Below are positions 54,623 to 63,869 of a stretch of 64,000 nucleotides of DNA, piece after piece. The stretch's first letter is position 1; the number at the start of each line of letters is the position of its first letter. The notes under the pieces are model-generated. The model was not told the origin of the DNA. It did no database searches and saw nothing but the letters and a program-made list of their open reading frames with translations. This DNA is from Halorussus litoreus. GTDB taxonomy: Archaea; Halobacteriota; Halobacteria; Halobacteriales; Haladaptataceae. Where the stretch lies: the NCBI RefSeq assembly GCF_003382685.1, contig NZ_QLVG01000041.1, forward strand, positions 1-64,000, given 5' to 3'. The translations under genes and the position numbers were made by a program.

Positions 54623-55048
54623 ATGCCGGAAGTGAAAGGGAACGGTCCCAACGGCGACGGCCCGAACGGCGACGCCCCGGACGACGCGGGCGGCGTCCAG
54701 ATCGACCTCATCGGTGCCGACCGGATGGCGAACATGGCCGCGATGGAGAAGATCCGGATGATCCTCGACGGGGTGCGGGACAACAACATCGTCATCCTCG
54801 AGACGGGCCTGTCGCCCGACGAGGAGAGCAAGCTCATCGAGGTGACGATGACCGAGATCAGCCCGGACGAGTTCAACGGCATCGAGATCGAGACGTACCC
54901 GCGCTCGGAGACGACCGACCAGAGCTTCCTCGACCGGCTGATGGGCAACGAGTCCACCCAGAAGCTCACCGTCATCGGCCCGGCGAACCAGATCGAGACG
55001 CTCCACAAGGACGAGAACCTCATCAGCGCGCTCGTCTCCCGGAAATAA
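54623..55048 (+). CDS. oapB: Origin-associated protein OapB/ArvB (DUF2073)
   Basis: 141 aa. An N-terminal Gly/Asn/Pro arm (1-20) precedes the DUF2073 domain: VQIDLIGADRMANMAAMEKI, NNIVILETGLSPDEESKLIE, IEIETYPRSE, and a final helix ENLISALVSRK. The fold appears to be alpha/beta and no enzyme motif is seen. Together with OapA and OapC it forms the conserved operon next to the origin. OapA-type proteins have been implicated in vesicle release, so OapB may be a partner of the GTPase. This is inference from neighbour order. Confidence 0.85.
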   Translation: MPEVKGNGPNGDGPNGDAPDDAGGVQIDLIGADRMANMAAMEKIRMILDGVRDNNIVILETGLSPDEESKLIEVTMTEISPDEFNGIEIETYPRSETTDQSFLDRLMGNESTQKLTVIGPANQIETLHKDENLISALVSRK

Positions 55049-55082
55049 CACCTCATCGCAACTAATACCCCACCAGTAACCT

Positions 55083-55931
55083 ATGCCCCACCAGTGTACC
55101 TCCTGCGGGCGGACGTTCGCGGACGGCTCGAAGGAGATGCTCTCGGGCTGCCCCGACTGCGGCGGCAACAAGTTCCAGTTCAAACCCGCGGAGGCGGTGG
55201 ACCGCGAGGGTAGCGGTGCCGGCGGGCGGAGCGGGGGCTCTGGCGCATCGACGCAAAAGAAGCGCCCCGCCGACGCACCCGAAACGGAGGGCGACCGCGG
55301 TCGCGGAACTACCGGCGCGACTCGCGCGACCCCCGACGCAAACAAGAAATCCGCGGATCAGAGCGCGGTCGACCGGGCGGCCGCCACGGTCCGCGACTGG
55401 GTGGGATCAGGCGGTGAATCGGGGACGGCGACAGAGACGGCGAAATCTTCCACCGAAGCGCGTAGCCAGCCCGACGACGACTCTACTGTCGCTCCGGAGG
55501 ACTCGGCACAGGCCAGCGCCCGCCGTGACGTGGTGAGTCGCGAGGAACTCCCCGAGGACCCGCCGGAGAACGCGGTCCAGGCGTCAACCGGGGAGCCGAC
55601 AACGGCGCGCACTTCGACCGACGGCCAGACGCCCACTGAGGGCGAAAGCGCGCCCGACGCTCCGGGCGACGCCGCGACTCGCGACGAGTCCCGACAGCCG
55701 GCTCCCGCCGACGACAACGTCGTCGACGCTCCGGACGACGAGAATCCGGGACTGGAGGACCTCCGCGAGGAACTCAACAGCCAGTTCGAGAGCATCCGCA
55801 TCGAGAGTCCGGGTCAGTACGAACTCAACCTGATGGAGCTGTACGAGCGCGAGGAGTACATCATCTCACTGCAAGAGGACGGCAAGTACGTCATCGAAGT
55901 GCCGGACGCGTGGGACGCGGCGGATAGGTAG
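55083..55931 (+). CDS. oapC: Origin-associated zinc-ribbon protein OapC/ArvC
   Basis: 282 aa. Residues 2-30 form a zinc ribbon (CTSCGRTFADGSKEMLSGCP with C-x2-C twice). The middle 170 residues are low-complexity Ser/Thr/Asp/Glu/Pro, typical of a halophile spacer. The last 60 residues contain the conserved block EELNSQFESIRIESPGQYEL and NLMELYEREEYIISLQEDGK, the OapC/ArvC C-terminal domain. Third gene of oapABC, 35 bp after oapB. The N-terminal ribbon suggests contact with nucleic acid or protein. Confidence 0.85.
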   Translation: MPHQCTSCGRTFADGSKEMLSGCPDCGGNKFQFKPAEAVDREGSGAGGRSGGSGASTQKKRPADAPETEGDRGRGTTGATRATPDANKKSADQSAVDRAAATVRDWVGSGGESGTATETAKSSTEARSQPDDDSTVAPEDSAQASARRDVVSREELPEDPPENAVQASTGEPTTARTSTDGQTPTEGESAPDAPGDAATRDESRQPAPADDNVVDAPDDENPGLEDLREELNSQFESIRIESPGQYELNLMELYEREEYIISLQEDGKYVIEVPDAWDAADR

Positions 55932-56001
55932 GCGAATTCTCGGCGGGCGGATTTCAGTCGATGGTCACCGAACGGTAGACAGACGTTCCTTTCGCTCGGC
56001 G

Positions 56002-56039
56002 GCGGCGCGGCACTTCTTCGGGAAGAAGCGCCGCGCCGC
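56002..56039. repeat. Long hairpin after oapC
   Basis: 18-bp arms (56002-56019, 56022-56039) with one mismatch (a/c) and a 2-base loop, 71 bp after the oapC stop, so a candidate end of the oapABC transcript. Confidence 0.7.
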
Positions 56040-56116
56040 TTTCCACATCGAGGACCGGCAATCCGCGGGGCCTTCGCAAAACTGTTTACCGCCGACCTCG
56101 GAAATTTTCGTGTCCC

Positions 56117-57595
56117 ATGCTGGACGCCGCCAAGCGTCGGGCGCGGGAGCTGGCGTTCCTGTTCCCGGCGGCGCTGGCCCGCCTCGGCCTGCTCGACCGC
56201 GAGAAGGGCGAGGAGGCGTTCGACCTCGCGGTCCCGGTCATGGTCACGGGCGGGATGCGCACCTTGCTCCGGGTGGCCGACTTCTTCATGGTCGGGCGCG
56301 CGATGGGCGATCAGGCGGTCGCCGCGCTCGAACTCGGCTTCCAGTACTTCTTCATCCCGTTCGGCCTCTCGCTGGGGCTGACCAGCGGCACCATCAGCGT
56401 CGTCTCGCGGTTCGAGGGCGCGGACGAGCACGACAAGGCCAACTTCGCCATCAAGCAGTCGCTCTGGCTCGCGCTCCTCGTCGCCGTCCCCATCACCGCC
56501 GCGACGTGGATGTACGCCGAGCCGATGATCGCCTTCCTGACCGACGACCCGCGCACCATCGCCCTCGGCTCGGTGTACCTCCGGATCATCATGCTCTCGG
56601 TGACGTTCCGGTTCTGGAGCATGATCGCCGCGCGGGCGCTCGCGGGCGTAGGCGACACGCGGACCCCGATGTACATCCGGCTGCTCACGCTGCCGACGAA
56701 CATCTTCCTCAACGCGGTGCTCATCTTCGGGTTCGGCCCGTTCCCCGAACTGGGCGTCGAGGGCGCGGCGTGGGGCACCGCCATCGCCAACACGCTCGCG
56801 GCAGTCCTTTTCACGGGCGTCCTGCTCTCCGGGAAGTTCTCGGTCAGGATTCCGGTCCGGGGCAAGCAGTGGGACTGGTCCATCGCGACCGAGATCGTCC
56901 GCGTGGGGCTGCCCCTCGCCGGGACCCGAATCTCGCGGACGATGGGCCGATTCCCGTTCCTGATGGTGCTGACGAGCCTCGGCACGCCGGTCGTCGCGGC
57001 GTACGCCATCGGCCGGCGGGTCATGCTGCTCGCGCTGATGCCCGCGTGGGGCTACTCGACGGCCTCCTCGACGCTGGTCGGCCAGTCCATCGGAGCCGGA
57101 AACGACGCCGAGGCCGACGAGTACGGCTGGCAGACGCTCCGCATCGCGCTGGTGACCCAGCTACTCATCGGCGCGGTGCTGTTCGCCGCGGCGCGCCCGA
57201 TAGCCGTCGCGTTCGGCACGGAACACGTCGATCTGACGGTCGAGTTCGTCCGCGTGTTCGGCGTCGGGGTCGCCGCCTTCAGCGTCTCGCGGACGATGCG
57301 TGGCGGGCTACGCGGCGCGGGCGACACCCGCTGGCCGTTCTACGGCACGGTCGCGGGCACGTACCTGTTCAAGCTCCCGGTCGCGTTCCTCGCGGTCGCG
57401 CCGGGGGTCGTGCTGTTCTCGGTCGGCGGCTGGTCGTTCGCGCCCGGACTCGGCTGGGGCCTGGTCGCGGTGTACGTCTCCATCCTCGGCGATATGTACC
57501 TCCGGGCCGCGGTCAACGTCTTCCGGTTCTGGACCGGCGAGTGGAAGCGCATCGCCCGCGAGTCCGGCGTCGGGGCCGGGAGCGGTGCGGACTGA
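56117..57595 (+). CDS. MATE family efflux transporter (second copy)
   Basis: 492 aa, 12 predicted transmembrane helices. Two MatE halves (about 30-205 and 265-430) with GGMRTLLRVADFFMVGRAMG and RISRTMGRFPFLMVLTSLG. The second half carries SVSRTMRGGLRGAGDTRWP, the typical gate loop of DinF-like proteins. It starts at the ATG at 56117 and has a longer N-terminal arm than the paralogue at 20.1 kb (about 40 residues before the first helix). It presumably exports organic cations against Na+ or H+. It is one of the genes usually found beside oapABC. Confidence 0.9.
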   Translation: MLDAAKRRARELAFLFPAALARLGLLDREKGEEAFDLAVPVMVTGGMRTLLRVADFFMVGRAMGDQAVAALELGFQYFFIPFGLSLGLTSGTISVVSRFEGADEHDKANFAIKQSLWLALLVAVPITAATWMYAEPMIAFLTDDPRTIALGSVYLRIIMLSVTFRFWSMIAARALAGVGDTRTPMYIRLLTLPTNIFLNAVLIFGFGPFPELGVEGAAWGTAIANTLAAVLFTGVLLSGKFSVRIPVRGKQWDWSIATEIVRVGLPLAGTRISRTMGRFPFLMVLTSLGTPVVAAYAIGRRVMLLALMPAWGYSTASSTLVGQSIGAGNDAEADEYGWQTLRIALVTQLLIGAVLFAAARPIAVAFGTEHVDLTVEFVRVFGVGVAAFSVSRTMRGGLRGAGDTRWPFYGTVAGTYLFKLPVAFLAVAPGVVLFSVGGWSFAPGLGWGLVAVYVSILGDMYLRAAVNVFRFWTGEWKRIARESGVGAGSGAD

Positions 57596-57662
57596 CGGGA
57601 GTCGTCGTGAACCGCTACCGCGAACTGGTGGACTTTAAACCCTTGCGCCCGAACGCCCGCAC

Positions 57663-57755
57663 ATGAGCACCGCAACTAAGATCGTGGTCGCGACGGTCGG
57701 ACTCTCGATGCTGCTTGGCGTGGGCCTGCTGACGAACGTCTGGCTCGCGGCGTGA
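57663..57755 (+). CDS. 30-aa single-helix membrane peptide
   Basis: MSTATKIVVATVGLSMLLGV then LLTNVWLAA: one hydrophobic helix (about 7-29) with a short polar start. The stop codon overlaps the next start by one base (gTGATG), which argues for translational coupling and real expression. It is too short for ordinary gene finders. Role unknown; it could be an accessory subunit of an exporter, or anchor the coupled soluble protein. Confidence 0.5.
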   Translation: MSTATKIVVATVGLSMLLGVGLLTNVWLAA

Positions 57756-58525
57756 TGTTCGAGGAACGGTCGCTGCCCGAGGACGTGGCCGAAGTTCGAG
57801 CGACACACGCGCCGGACGCGCTGGTCCTCGACGCCGCGTCGGACTTCGAGACGCTCGACCCCGAGCGCGCGGAGAACCTCGGGCTGGTCGCGGCGTCGCT
57901 GGACCCCGCGACGTACCCCGCCGAGTGGCTCCCGGAGGACGCCCCGCAGCTCCTCCGGCGGTACGCCTCGGCCGACTTTACGGTCGGGATGCCCGGCGAC
58001 GGGAGCGTGGCGTGGACGCGACAGACCGAACCGCCGACAGTCATAGTCAAGCCGCGCGTGGAGGGGTCACCGGACGACTTCGTCGACTTCCTCGTCGCGG
58101 AGGCGCTGGTCGAAATCGGCACGGGACTCCCCGAGCAGTTCCTCGGCTTCTTCGAGGACCGCTACCGGGACCTCGACGCAGCGCTGCCGCTCGGCCCCAG
58201 TGGCGTCTACCAGATCGCGGCGGCACTCTACGACGCCTACCTCGGGCTCCACACGCGCGACGTGTTCACCGAGTGGGCGGACGAGCAGCCGCGACTGTTC
58301 GACGCGTGGCAGGATGCGGGCGAGCGCATCGAACCGCGACTCGCCGAGCTTCCGAAGTCGATGGCCCGCGACGAGACCGAGTTCGCCGAGGCCGCGGAGT
58401 TCGCCTGCGCCGCGGTCAAGCACGGGCTCGAACTCCCCGCGCCGTTCGCGGCGCTCGACACCGAGGCGTACCGCGATCACGGCGCGGACTACGCCGTCAA
58501 GTGGGCCGAGAAGACGTTCGCGTGA
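57755..58525 (+). CDS. Conserved haloarchaeal hypothetical protein
   Basis: 256-aa acidic soluble protein. Start at the ATG at 57755, coupled to the preceding 30-aa peptide gene. Secondary structure looks mostly helical: EALVEIGTGLPEQFLGFFED, GVYQIAAALYDAYLGLHTRD and EAAEFACAAVKHGLELPAPF. One Cys is seen and no nucleotide or metal motif. I do not recognise the family. It follows the MATE gene on the same strand and precedes a gene-poor stretch of about 400 bp. Confidence 0.65.
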   Translation: MFEERSLPEDVAEVRATHAPDALVLDAASDFETLDPERAENLGLVAASLDPATYPAEWLPEDAPQLLRRYASADFTVGMPGDGSVAWTRQTEPPTVIVKPRVEGSPDDFVDFLVAEALVEIGTGLPEQFLGFFEDRYRDLDAALPLGPSGVYQIAAALYDAYLGLHTRDVFTEWADEQPRLFDAWQDAGERIEPRLAELPKSMARDETEFAEAAEFACAAVKHGLELPAPFAALDTEAYRDHGADYAVKWAEKTFA

Positions 58526-58935
58526 GGCCGCCGAGTGAGTCCGACAGCGGTGCGAGACTGACTGTAGAGTGAGTTTCGCGATCTCCGAGTGAATCGTGTG
58601 TTCGCGTCTCACGAAACGGTTTTGCTGGTCGATGGTGAATCACGAGTCGGGCGAGTACACGTGACCAGGGATAGACCCGCGGATTCCGGCTGGGAGGAAC
58701 AGCTCTACCCCGACGCCGCCGAGGACGAAGGCGTCGAGGAGCCGACGACCGAGTGATTGGACTACTGACGACCGATTGAGCGAAGCGCTGAGGCCCGAGT
58801 GAGCGGCCCATCGAGTGAGTAGACGGCCGTGCGGACTGTCCACCGACTGCGGACGCCCCGCTGCTTCATCTGGAGATGATGACACGAATGGTAGCACTGG
58901 TGACGTGGACGACAGCGACCGCGAAGAAAAGCCAG
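58526..58935. other. Gene-poor region after the hypothetical gene
   Basis: 410 bp. It holds a weak 31-codon frame (58661-58756) and a weak ORB-like sequence (gccccgctgcttcatctgga, from 58855). Otherwise nothing clear. Confidence 0.4.
58661..58756 (+). CDS. Possible 31-aa acidic peptide
   Basis: GTG start; the product contains DSGWEEQLYPDAAEDEG, an acidic composition like other halophile proteins. The codon positions are GC-rich as in genes nearby. There is no known relative and no clear promoter. A short frame at 58632 ends overlapping its start. Confidence 0.3.
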   Translation: MTRDRPADSGWEEQLYPDAAEDEGVEEPTTE

Positions 58936-59181
58936 TCAGGGAACGATGCGCTCGCCGTCGTCGTCGTACACTTCGATGGCGTCGACCGGGCAGACTCGCG
59001 CGGCCATCTTGGCGTCGAACTCGGCGTCCTCGGGGATTTCGCGGACGAACACCTGCTCGTCTTTTTCCTCGGAATCGCGGAGGTCGGCCTTGCCGTCGTC
59101 GCGGTTCTCCTCGAAAGCGTCCCACTCTGCGGTACACTGGAACATCCCGGTGCAGGTGTCGCGGTCGAACTCGATTCGCAT
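58936..59181 (-). CDS. Ferredoxin, single-cluster type
   Basis: 81-aa small electron carrier. Start at the ATG at 59181 (MRIEFDRDTCTGMFQC). Three cluster Cys are visible: the two in DTCTGMFQC, where Met fills the place of the second ligand, and the one in RVCPVDAIEVYDDD. The remaining ligand is missing, so a [3Fe-4S] cluster or an exchangeable [4Fe-4S] is expected. Acidic throughout, as for halophile ferredoxins. It stands 42 bp before the phosphorylase gene end on the same strand; no redox partner adjoins. Confidence 0.85.
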   Translation of the reverse strand: MRIEFDRDTCTGMFQCTAEWDAFEENRDDGKADLRDSEEKDEQVFVREIPEDAEFDAKMAARVCPVDAIEVYDDDGERIVP

Positions 59182-59223
59182 GGCTCGACGTTTGCGGGGC
59201 ACCCCCAAAGCGATGGCGGAGTC

Positions 59224-59976
59224 TCAGGAGACGTACTCCCGGAGTGCAGCGACGGTCGGGTCGAGGAACTCGGTCAGATTCTGCTTGCGCTCGACGCCGG
59301 ACTCCCACTCGTCTGGCGTCAGGTGGTCACCGATCTCGTGGACGACGGCGCCGTCCGCACCGCGGTACTCGGCCACGGCGAGCATCGCTGCGGTCTCCAT
59401 GCAGAGCGAGACGACGCCCTCCTCGGCGTAGCGCTCGATCTCGGGAATCGTCTCGCGGTACATCGCGCTGGTCGTCCACGTCGGCCCGCGGTGAGTTTCG
59501 ACGCCAGTTTCGGAGAGCGAGTCGTCGAGCGCATCGACTAACTCCGGCGTCGTCCGAACCTCTTCCTCGGGCGGGAGATAGTGGTACGAGACGCCTTCGT
59601 CCCGGATCGACTGAGTGGGGAGGATGGCGTCGTTCGGCGGAATCGAGGTCTGGAGACAGCCACACCCACCGAGGATGCAGACGACCTCGGACCCGGCTGC
59701 GATGACGTTCTCGGTGACGGTCGCAGTCATCGGCGCGCCGTATCCGAAGTTCCCGACGAACCCGACATCATCGTCTAGCAGGTGGATCTCCTGACTGCGC
59801 ACCAGCGGTATCGAGCCCTCTGCGCGGTCGAGGACTTCCTCGTGGAGGACGTCCTGAAAGCCGAGGACGACGGCCGGGGGTACGTCCGGGAGGCCGTCGC
59901 CCTGCTCGGCAACTGCTTCGTCCGGGGAGAACAGCGCCTCGGCGTCGTACTTATCGCCGAAGTTCGGAATCGGCAT
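59224..59976 (-). CDS. udp: Nucleoside phosphorylase, uridine-phosphorylase type
   Basis: 250-aa enzyme of the PNP/UDP family that would split a nucleoside with phosphate to a base and ribose 1-phosphate. The start of the fold carries GNFGYGAPMTATVTENVI, in place of the usual phosphate-binding loop, then ILGGCGCLQTSIPPNDAILP (the substrate-binding Gly/Thr region). The late signature VVSLCMETAAMLAVAEYRG includes the Met-Glu that grips ribose in uridine phosphorylase. It has a haloarchaeal acidic surface. Substrate (uridine, inosine or a related nucleoside) is not provable from sequence. Confidence 0.82.
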   Translation of the reverse strand: MPIPNFGDKYDAEALFSPDEAVAEQGDGLPDVPPAVVLGFQDVLHEEVLDRAEGSIPLVRSQEIHLLDDDVGFVGNFGYGAPMTATVTENVIAAGSEVVCILGGCGCLQTSIPPNDAILPTQSIRDEGVSYHYLPPEEEVRTTPELVDALDDSLSETGVETHRGPTWTTSAMYRETIPEIERYAEEGVVSLCMETAAMLAVAEYRGADGAVVHEIGDHLTPDEWESGVERKQNLTEFLDPTVAALREYVS

Positions 59977-60095
59977 GTCACCGGGAAAACGTGGCAGCGG
60001 TAAATCGTTTCCTCCCGTGTGCCGGGCATTCTCAGGCTTTCGGAAATCCGAGCGAGATGATTCCCTGCGTGAGTTGGCGTTCCGAGAAAGTCAGC

Positions 60096-60297
60096 GAAGC
60101 TAGCTCCTGCTTGAGCCACGGCGTACCGCGCTGCACAGCACTGCGACCGCACCGCAACCGCCACCGCGAGAGCCTCGAACCTCCCCAGCCTCCTGCGTTG
60201 TCTGCGAACCACGTTCGCAGATCAGCGAGACGCGACGCGTCTCGCAAGCCTCAGTCGCTTCGCTCCACTGCGCTACTCGTCCCTCGCGCGCTTGGGC
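60096..60297 (-). repeat. Dispersed intergenic repeat, copy D (longest)
   Basis: Reverse orientation to copy A. Plus-strand order: gaagctagctcctgcttgag, cgaccgcaccgcaaccgcc, cctccccagcctcctgcg, a variable block, then gcttcgctccactgcgctac and tcgtccctcgcgcgc. The variable block has two hairpins: TCTGCGAAC/GTTCGCAGA (60201-60221) and GCGAGACGCG/CGCGTCTCGC (60225-60245). It lies between the divergent udp and hel308 genes. Confidence 0.7.
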
Positions 60298-60486
60298 GGG
60301 GCGCATGAACGCGCTCCGCCAGCACGCGCCAGGTCGGAAGATTCGTCGAGCGCACGCCGAACCAACTCGGTCAACCATCGCAAAGGTCGAACTCACCCCA
60401 TCGCCCGACCCGACAGTTTAAACCAGAAGACGAGCCAAAGACGGAGTAATGAACCAGTTCGTCTCCCTCCGCCGGCGGTGGTCGGC

Positions 60487-62739
60487 GTGAGCGTCGAGAT
60501 CGCCGACATCGACGGCCTCCCCGAAGGCGTCGCCGAGCACTTCCGCGAGCAGGGCATCGAAGAGCTGTACCCACCGCAGGGCGAGGCCGTCGAGGCCGGA
60601 ATCTCCGAGGGCGAGAGCGTGGTCGCCAGCGTGCCGACTGCCAGCGGGAAGACACTTATCGCGGAGTTGGCGATGCTCACGAGCGTCGCCCGCGGCGGCA
60701 AGGCCCTCTACATCGTCCCGCTACGGGCCTTGGCCAGCGAGAAGAAGGCCGAATTCGAGGAGTTCGAGCAGTACGGCGTCGACGTGGGCGTCTCGACCGG
60801 CAACTACGACAGCGACGGCGACTGGCTCGCGAGCAAGGACATCGTCGTCGCGACCAGCGAGAAGGTCGACTCGCTCGTCCGGAACGGCGCGCAGTGGGTC
60901 GACGACCTGACCTGCGTGGTCGCCGACGAGGTCCACCTCGTGGACGATTCGCACCGCGGCCCCACGTTGGAAGTCACCCTCGCGAAGCTCCGGAAGCTCA
61001 ACGACCAGCTCCAGACGGTCGCACTCTCGGCCACGGTGGGCAACGCCGACGAGATCGCCGACTGGCTCGACGCCACCCTCGTCGACTCGACGTGGCGACC
61101 CATCGACCTCCAGAAGGGCGTCCTCTACGGGCAGGCGCTCCACCTCGACGACGGCTCGAAGAAGCAGATCTCCAGAGGCAACGAGAAGGCCACCGCCGCG
61201 CTGGTGGAGGACACCCTCACCGACGAGGGGTCGAGCCTCGTCTTCGTCAACTCCCGGCGGAACGCCGAGGCCGCGGCCAAGCGCCTCGCGGACGTGACCC
61301 GCGACTACCTCGACCCCGAGGAGCGCGACCGACTGCGCGAGATCGCCGCCGAGATCCGCGACGCCAGCGACACCCAGACCAGCGACGACCTCGCCGACGC
61401 CGTGGCGAAGGGCGCGGCGTTCCACCACGCGGGGCTCGCGAGCGACCACCGCTCGCTCGTCGAGGACGCCTTCCGGGAGCGACTCGTGAAGGTAATCTCG
61501 GCGACGCCGACGCTCGCGGCGGGGGTCAACACCCCGAGTCGGCGGGTCATCGTCCGGGACTGGCGGCGCTACGACGGCGACGTCGGCGGGATGGCCCCGC
61601 TCGACGTGCTCGAGGTCCACCAGATGTTCGGCCGCGCGGGCCGCCCGGGCCTCGACCCGTACGGCGAGGCGGTGCTCATCGCCAACAGCCACGACGAACT
61701 GGACGAGCTGTTCGACCGCTACGTCTGGGCCGACCCCGAGCCGGTTCGGTCCAAGCTCGCGGCCGAGCCCGCGCTCCGGACCCACATCCTCGCCACGGTC
61801 GCGTCGGGGTTCGCCGACAGCGAGGACGAACTCGTCTCGTTCCTCGAACGCACGCTGTACGCGACCCAGACCGACGAGACCGGGCGGCTCGAAACCGTCA
61901 CGGACAACGTGCTCGAGTATCTCGAACGCAACGAGTTCCTCGAACGCGAGGCCGACGGCGGACTGCGTGCGACCGGTCTCGGCCACCGCGTCTCCCAGCT
62001 GTACGTCGACCCCATGAGCGCCGCGGAGATAATCCACGGCCTGCGCGCGGCCGACGACCGTCCGACCGCGCTCGGGCTCTACCACCTCGTCGCGCGCACG
62101 CCGGACATGTACGAACTGTACCTCCGGTCTGGCGACCGCGAGGAGTACACCGAACTCGCCTACGAGCGCGAGCCCGAGTTCCTCGGGTCGATGCCCTCGG
62201 AGTTCGACGACAACGCGTTCGAGGACTGGCTGTCGGCCCTGAAAACCGCCCGGCTGCTCGAAGACTGGGCCTCGGAGCTCGACGAAGACGACATCACCGA
62301 GCGCTACGGCGTCGGACCGGGCGACATCCGCGGGAAGGTCGAGACCGCCGAGTGGCTGCTCAACGCCGCGGAGCGACTCGCCGGCGAACTCGACCTCGAA
62401 TTCGGCGCAGCAATCCGCGAGGCCCGCAAGCGCGTCGAGTACGGCGTCCGCGACGAACTCCTCGACCTCGCGGGGGTCAGGAACGTCGGCCGCAAGCGTG
62501 CTCGCCGGCTGTACGAGGTGGGCATCGAGAGCCGGGCCGACCTCCGCGAGGCCGACAAGTCGGTCGTGCTCGGCGCGCTCCGCGGCCGGCGCAAGACCGC
62601 CGAGAGCATCCTGGAGAACGTGGGCCGCAAGGACCCCGACCTCGAAGGCGTCGAAGCGGACGGCGACGCGACCGCGGAGGCCACCACCGCCACAGGGAGC
62701 GACGACGGCGGCCAGCAGAGTCTGGGTGACTTCGAGTGA
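60487..62739 (+). CDS. hel308: Hel308-type DNA helicase
   Basis: 750-aa Ski2-family 3'-5' helicase that unwinds the lagging strand at stalled forks. Start at the GTG at 60487; the frame upstream is repeat. Walker [17 protein letters not shown], motif [14 protein letters not shown], motif [14 protein letters not shown]. Winged-helix and ratchet regions follow; the C-terminal helix-hairpin-helix is [17 protein letters not shown]. The last residues QQSLGDFE fit a PCNA-interacting (PIP) box: Gln, Leu at +3, Phe at +6. The cgi121 start overlaps its stop. A diverged paralogue with an extra Ig-like domain lies at 21.5 kb. Confidence 0.92.
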   Translation: MSVEIADIDGLPEGVAEHFREQGIEELYPPQGEAVEAGISEGESVVASVPTASGKTLIAELAMLTSVARGGKALYIVPLRALASEKKAEFEEFEQYGVDVGVSTGNYDSDGDWLASKDIVVATSEKVDSLVRNGAQWVDDLTCVVADEVHLVDDSHRGPTLEVTLAKLRKLNDQLQTVALSATVGNADEIADWLDATLVDSTWRPIDLQKGVLYGQALHLDDGSKKQISRGNEKATAALVEDTLTDEGSSLVFVNSRRNAEAAAKRLADVTRDYLDPEERDRLREIAAEIRDASDTQTSDDLADAVAKGAAFHHAGLASDHRSLVEDAFRERLVKVISATPTLAAGVNTPSRRVIVRDWRRYDGDVGGMAPLDVLEVHQMFGRAGRPGLDPYGEAVLIANSHDELDELFDRYVWADPEPVRSKLAAEPALRTHILATVASGFADSEDELVSFLERTLYATQTDETGRLETVTDNVLEYLERNEFLEREADGGLRATGLGHRVSQLYVDPMSAAEIIHGLRAADDRPTALGLYHLVARTPDMYELYLRSGDREEYTELAYEREPEFLGSMPSEFDDNAFEDWLSALKTARLLEDWASELDEDDITERYGVGPGDIRGKVETAEWLLNAAERLAGELDLEFGAAIREARKRVEYGVRDELLDLAGVRNVGRKRARRLYEVGIESRADLREADKSVVLGALRGRRKTAESILENVGRKDPDLEGVEADGDATAEATTATGSDDGGQQSLGDFE

Positions 62740-63410
62740 CCGACGAAATTCGGGATGGTCCGAAGTTCGTCGCCGGTCGCGCCGAAATCGAGGACCTCGA
62801 CGCGTTCCTCGCGGAAATAGACGAAACCGCCGACGAGTTCGACTGCGCGGTGCAGGCGTTCGACGCCGACTACGTGGTCGGGGAGGACCACCTCCGCGCC
62901 GCGGTCGAGCGGGCCGACCGGGCGTTCGACCGGGGCGAGAACGTGGCCCGCGAGCGCGCGGTCGAGATCCTGCTGTACGCCGCTGGCCGCCGGCAGATCG
63001 ACCGGGCGCTCCGGATGGGCGTCTCCGAGGGCGAGAACCGCGTGGTCGTCGTCGTCCACAGTCCCGAGGGTGACGACTCCGCCGAGTTGGCAGCAGCCGA
63101 AACGGTTCGGGATCTGCTCGCGCCTGCGTCCGCGGCCGCATCCGCGGATGCGGCCGCGGACGCGGGCGCGAGCGAGGGTTCGGCGGGCGCGAGCAGTTCT
63201 GCAGGCGCGAACACGGCCGCCAGTGCGGACGAAGATTCGCGCAGTGCTGCGGCCGCGAGTGCGTCCGCGGATGCGCCCGCGGCCGACCGCATCGACCGAG
63301 GGGCGGTTCGGGAGTTCTTCGACGTGAGCGAGGCCGAACTGGCCGCGACCGACGCGACGCTCGGGGACCTCGTGCGCGAGCGCGTGGCGCTGCTCAACGT
63401 GGAGAAGTAA
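62736..63410 (+). CDS. KEOPS complex subunit Cgi121
   Basis: 224 aa from a GTG overlapping the hel308 stop. The Cgi121 fold begins with [20 protein letters not shown] and ends with [15 protein letters not shown] and [13 protein letters not shown]. In archaea the KEOPS complex makes t6A at position 37 of ANN-decoding tRNAs; Cgi121 binds tRNA CCA ends. The central part is disrupted by an Ala/Ser/Asp-rich run (about 129-184), with a 38-bp palindrome in its DNA. Without that insert the length (about 168) equals ordinary Cgi121 proteins. Confidence 0.88.
   Translation: MTDEIRDGPKFVAGRAEIEDLDAFLAEIDETADEFDCAVQAFDADYVVGEDHLRAAVERADRAFDRGENVARERAVEILLYAAGRRQIDRALRMGVSEGENRVVVVVHSPEGDDSAELAAAETVRDLLAPASAAASADAAADAGASEGSAGASSSAGANTAASADEDSRSAAAASASADAPAADRIDRGAVREFFDVSEAELAATDATLGDLVRERVALLNVEK
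63126..63163. repeat. 38-bp perfect palindrome inside cgi121
   Basis: 19-bp arms, no loop, centred between 63144 and 63145. It falls in the codons of the low-complexity insertion and keeps the reading frame open. Confidence 0.9.
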
Positions 63411-63483
63411 TACGAAAGGAAGATTACTGACCACTCGCCGTCCCAGCCGCGACTTTCCCGGGGAGTCAGGGAGCAGGACTGTC

Positions 63484-63624
63484 CTACTGTGACTCCGTGC
63501 GGGTCATTCGTCGATACGCGACGTACAGCCCGACGAGAGCTGTCGCCAGCTCCACGACGGCTTTCGCCGTCTGAAGAGCGGTCGTCGGTTCGACGGTGAC
63601 CACGACTGGGTAGGACGTGGTCAT
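63484..63624 (-). CDS. Small membrane protein, 46 aa
   Basis: Starts MTTSYPVVVTVEPTTALQTA and ends VAYRRMTRTESQ: one hydrophobic helix (about 21-35) with a basic cytoplasmic end. It resembles the short single-span proteins common in haloarchaea. The ATG is at 63624 and the TAG at 63484. The gene is convergent with cgi121 (74 bp). No recognised family. Confidence 0.45.
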   Translation of the reverse strand: MTTSYPVVVTVEPTTALQTAKAVVELATALVGLYVAYRRMTRTESQ

Positions 63625-63869
63625 TTCTGTCACCGCTCGTAGCAGTTCCGATTGACATATTCCGTCTACTGGGTGAAAATATGACTATATCGACTCGATG
63701 TTGGCGTACCTCCCTACTCGGAATATTGCCTGGTTATGAGAAAGAGACGAACATCCTACGGAATTCGCACGAAAAAAGCATCAGTGTGTGCGGTGACACA
63801 GTGATGCCACGTCCTACCCACGAAAAAATACTATCTGGCTACTAATAGAGTTTACCTTGTGAGAAGTCG
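63625..63869. other. AT-rich promoter region
   Basis: About 245 bp, lower in G+C than the surroundings; it should hold the promoters for the small membrane protein and for the partial gene that follows. No other structure noted. Confidence 0.4.
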
